A stretch of DNA of 64,000 nt, taken from positions 1,240,001 through 1,304,000 of the forward strand of contig NZ_JBIOQR010000001.1 of the NCBI RefSeq assembly GCF_051713825.1, given 5' to 3'. Of the stretch, positions 61,734 to 64,000 are shown in pieces. The notes beneath the pieces were generated by a model, which saw nothing but the letters and a program-made list of their open reading frames with translations, had not been told where the DNA came from and made no database searches. Made by a program: the position numbers and the translations under genes. Source of the stretch: Enterococcus_K sp051713825 (lineage in GTDB: Bacteria > Bacillota > Bacilli > Lactobacillales > Enterococcaceae). The first letter of the stretch is position 1. The number at the start of each line of letters is the position of its first letter.

Positions 61734-61772
61734 AAACCAGAAGGAAAAGAGCCTATTTCCTTCTGGTTTTTG
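61734..61772 (+). terminator. Terminator of the YebC-family gene
   Basis: Perfect 14-bp stem AAACCAGAAGGAAA (61734-61747) / TTTCCTTCTGGTTT (61756-61769), then TT. Usable in both directions. Confidence 0.9.
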
Positions 61773-61843
61773 ACTATTCCTATCTTATGATGAAGGGGCA
61801 TACGAATTTTTGAGGGGTTTCTGGCTACTAACCACTCAAGAAA

Positions 61844-61852
61844 TGATATAAT
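61844..61852 (+). promoter_or_regulatory. Extended -10 promoter of the metallophosphoesterase gene
   Basis: TGATATAAT (TGnTATAAT, TATAAT at 61847-61852); no good -35 was read. Confidence 0.55.
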
Positions 61853-61899
61853 AAGACGCGAAGTTGTAGAAGATTATTTTAAATGAATGAGGTGGTTGA

Positions 61900-63597
61900 A
61901 TGGGCGTGAGTAATGGCAAAGAACTTATGAGTAAGAAAGAGTATTTACCAGCAGCGGAGAAAGGAATGTTACCCACAACATTAACGAGACGTTTTGAGCT
62001 GTATCCTGAAAATAAACGGCGTCCAGTCAACAAAACCTTATTTAAGAACAATTATTTCCAGATGACTTGTAACACGCGAAGTCAAACGTTAGAAATCTCA
62101 TCAAAAGGAGATATTGTATACTCTGCGATTCCTTATGATACAGGGAGAAATTATATTCAGCGTGCGGCTATTCAATACTTGCTTCATCCTGAAGATGTTC
62201 GACAGTACATTGAGATGCATAAGTCAAATATTGAGCAGTATCTAGTGCTGAGCCTTTTTCAAGTGACCAAAAAGAAACTAGGAAAGGACTCGTCAGAAGT
62301 TGCACAAGCGTATCAAGCAATTTTGCAAAACCCATTACTTGAGATTCAAGTGGTAGGACGACTATTGCAGCATGATGAAACGGGACCGCTCTCAGCCAAT
62401 TTGGCAGGTAAGTTTTTATTTAGTGAGAATCAAAAAACAGGTATTGCTGGTTATATAGCTGAATACCTCAAATTTGTCGTTGAACTCACTCATTCGTTAC
62501 CAGTAACGACTGATGGAAAAAATATTTTATTGTTAGAGGGCGTGCAACAGGAAAGTTCTTTAAATGGACAGGAGATGTCCAAACAATTAACTTTTGATTC
62601 TGATATTTCTCAAGGCTTAACGCTTCTACCAAGTGAAATACGACAAACAATTGTGCAATCACTTAGTCAAACTACTCAACCGCAGCTTACGAATAATCAG
62701 CCGCTGTTACGTTCAGAGTTTGGCAAAGAGTTAGCAGATGTGCGAAAAGGTTACGTGGCACATAGTGTGGCGCCAGAAGAATTGAAGAAGTATTTCGAGA
62801 ATATGTTACCAACAGAGAATACGAACATTGTGAATGTTGTTTCTGATATGCATATAAAGGATGGGAAATTTCCATTTAGCAATCCCAACTTTAATATTCT
62901 AGCTGGGGATATACTTGATTCAGAAGTCATAAATAAAAAAATTAAGGGGATATATGTTATAGGAGGGCATGAGTTATCAGCCGTTCTTCCCAAAACGACA
63001 GATTTGAACGATGAAACGTGGCAAAAATGGCAGCCATTTTTTGGCTACGAATGGTTCAAATTACTCAGAGAGAATCCTGTTGACGCTTGGCCGCTACTGC
63101 CGATTGGTAACCATGCTTTTTATAAAGTTGTCAAAAACGAGATTCAGAAGAACTTTCCCAAGATGAGAATATTACACAATCAAAGTGTGGTTCATGAAGG
63201 CGTTCGTTATATAGGATTGACCATTCCTGTTGCGTTAACTAAACGAAAAAAAGAGCTTCAGCGGTTTCTTTTAACTACGCTAAAAGAACTACTTGGTGAT
63301 GATTATGTGACACCAACAGTTATTGTTTCTCATGCGCCATTATTTAATGAGCTTAGTCGACTTTCACCAAGAAGTGCTGCGTATAGCAAGGATTATATTT
63401 GTTCTGAGCCTAAAATCAATCAGCTGTTTGAGCATTTTCCTATTATTGGTGTAATTCATGGACACCATCATATTCCAGCAGCTTTTGGTCGTTATAAATT
63501 GGTGGAATTTTCTGGTAAGGAACGATTTGTTGTGTGTTCGATATATTCTGATATGAATACAGGATTTGAATTGATGAGTTTGATAAGTAAAGAGTAA
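61900..63597 (+). CDS. Calcineurin-like metallophosphoesterase with unrecognised N-terminal region
   Basis: Protein of 565 aa. The C-terminal 255 residues form a calcineurin-like phosphoesterase: D316/H318 (SDMHIK), D337 (AGDILD), a GNH motif (about 402), a histidine in VSHAP (about 478) and GHHH (about 521), so the metal site looks complete. The first 300 residues are soluble, with no signal peptide or membrane segment and no motif I recognise; they could bind a substrate or partner. The ATG has GAGGTGG upstream. It is alone between terminators. The substrate (nucleotide, phosphoprotein or lipid) is unknown. Confidence 0.78.
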   Translation: MGVSNGKELMSKKEYLPAAEKGMLPTTLTRRFELYPENKRRPVNKTLFKNNYFQMTCNTRSQTLEISSKGDIVYSAIPYDTGRNYIQRAAIQYLLHPEDVRQYIEMHKSNIEQYLVLSLFQVTKKKLGKDSSEVAQAYQAILQNPLLEIQVVGRLLQHDETGPLSANLAGKFLFSENQKTGIAGYIAEYLKFVVELTHSLPVTTDGKNILLLEGVQQESSLNGQEMSKQLTFDSDISQGLTLLPSEIRQTIVQSLSQTTQPQLTNNQPLLRSEFGKELADVRKGYVAHSVAPEELKKYFENMLPTENTNIVNVVSDMHIKDGKFPFSNPNFNILAGDILDSEVINKKIKGIYVIGGHELSAVLPKTTDLNDETWQKWQPFFGYEWFKLLRENPVDAWPLLPIGNHAFYKVVKNEIQKNFPKMRILHNQSVVHEGVRYIGLTIPVALTKRKKELQRFLLTTLKELLGDDYVTPTVIVSHAPLFNELSRLSPRSAAYSKDYICSEPKINQLFEHFPIIGVIHGHHHIPAAFGRYKLVEFSGKERFVVCSIYSDMNTGFELMSLISKE

Positions 63598-63633
63598 AAA
63601 AGTGGCGAGGTATGATACCTTAGCCACTTTTCA
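63598..63633. terminator. Bidirectional terminator between the phosphoesterase and acyltransferase genes
   Basis: Stem AAAAGTGGC (63598-63606) / GCCACTTTT (63623-63631) with a second inner hairpin AGGTA/TACCT; A and T flanks fit both genes. Confidence 0.9.
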
Positions 63634-63643
63634 TTCATAGAAT

Positions 63644-64000
63644 TCAATTGTTCACTTCTTTTTTTGAAAAGAGTCTTTGCAAACTATCACCTAGGTAATT
63701 TACTAATTTCATAACATATTGGTCAAATAGTAATGCCAAGATTAAGGTCATGAAAAAGCTAAGCATAGTAAAGATAAAGTAATGACGATTCACACCGTAA
63801 TAAGATAATAGAATCATCGGGATGCGCTGCAGTATATATATGCTGAAGACATGCGATCCGAGCCAGTCCAATAATGGACTTTCAATTTTAATTTTTTTGG
63901 TAAAAACAACAAAAGAAAAAGCCAAAAACATCATAAATAATGAATACATTTCTATCCCGTTACTTATATGAACCTTGGAATATGCTGCGATTGTAAAGGT
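63644..64000 (-). CDS. Acyltransferase-3 family membrane protein (C-terminal end, partial)
   Basis: C-terminal 118 residues of a polytopic acyltransferase (OafA/OatA-like). The frame stays open to the window edge without a credible start, so the gene begins outside. WLGSHVFSIYILQRIPMIL, two or three hydrophobic helices and a charged tail ending KKEVNN are typical of this family's end. It probably acetylates a surface polysaccharide or peptidoglycan; the acceptor is unknown. The ATG at 63949 is internal. Confidence 0.75.
   Translation of the reverse strand, partial: TFTIAAYSKVHISNGIEMYSLFMMFLAFSFVVFTKKIKIESPLLDWLGSHVFSIYILQRIPMILLSYYGVNRHYFIFTMLSFFMTLILALLFDQYVMKLVNYLGDSLQRLFSKKEVNN

Noticed and set aside
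1..64000. tRNA, rRNA, CRISPR, prophage or toxin-antitoxin loci.
   Set aside because: None of their signatures was seen on either strand.

Overview
The window is chromosomal DNA from a low-GC Gram-positive bacterium of the Lactobacillales, most likely Enterococcaceae (Enterococcus, Vagococcus or a close relative). Support comes from the gene families and their order: clpE next to a DUF1827 gene, ptsH-ptsI, a fabT-headed fab/acc operon, the yqeG-yqeH-yhbY-nadD-yqeK-rsfS block, AGGAGG-type ribosome binding sites, GTG/TTG starts and many U-tailed terminators. The genus is inferred from family resemblance, not from a database search. No rRNA, tRNA, CRISPR array or prophage was seen.

Layout. 1-5.3 kb: a secreted GH25 lysozyme with five GW/SH3-like modules, a GtrB/CsbB-type lipid-carrier glycosyltransferase, a lone dapF and a cold-shock protein. 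5.3-20.8 kb: a cell-surface glycopolymer locus with a CDP-glycerol glycerophosphotransferase, a broken initiating sugar-phosphate transferase, a DUF4422 protein, a Wzy-like polymerase, a galactofuranosyltransferase-like protein, GT2 and GT4 transferases, tagD, an LCP-family ligase, glf, a Wzx-like flippase and tagH-tagG. The genes point to a polymer carrying glycerol phosphate and galactofuranose, and the locus carries both a flippase/polymerase route and an ABC-export route.

20.8-41.4 kb: housekeeping genes: rlmD, recX-mutY, ntdP, a GNAT acetyltransferase, an AI-2E/PerM family membrane protein, a CNNM/CorC protein, prfC, an Mga/AtxA-like regulator, a DUF1827 gene, clpE (with a CtsR operator), ptsHI, a glycolipid-type GT4, a beta-hydroxyacid dehydrogenase, a YkuJ-family protein and a shortened UvrC-like GIY-YIG protein. 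41.4-42.6 kb: an IS630-family element with a TA duplication and a transposase split at an A9 run.

42.6-51.5 kb: the type II fatty-acid operon fabT-fabH-acpP-fabD-fabG-fabF-accB-fabZ-accC-accD-accA with three FabT-type palindromes upstream. No enoyl-ACP reductase gene (fabK or fabI) lies in it. 51.8-54.1 kb: a polar amino acid ABC transporter. 54.4-61.6 kb: ribosome assembly and NAD/tRNA genes (yqeG, yqeH, yhbY, nadD, yqeK, rsfS, a methyltransferase, tmcAL, a second methyltransferase, a YebC-family gene). rsfS appears to lack an AUG start. 61.9-63.6 kb: a metallophosphoesterase with a large unrecognised N-terminal region. The window ends inside an acyltransferase gene on the minus strand.

Start codons were refined with ribosome-binding sites, so several genes begin downstream of the longest possible reading frame. 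No similarity search or folding program was run; hairpins and promoters were read by eye.
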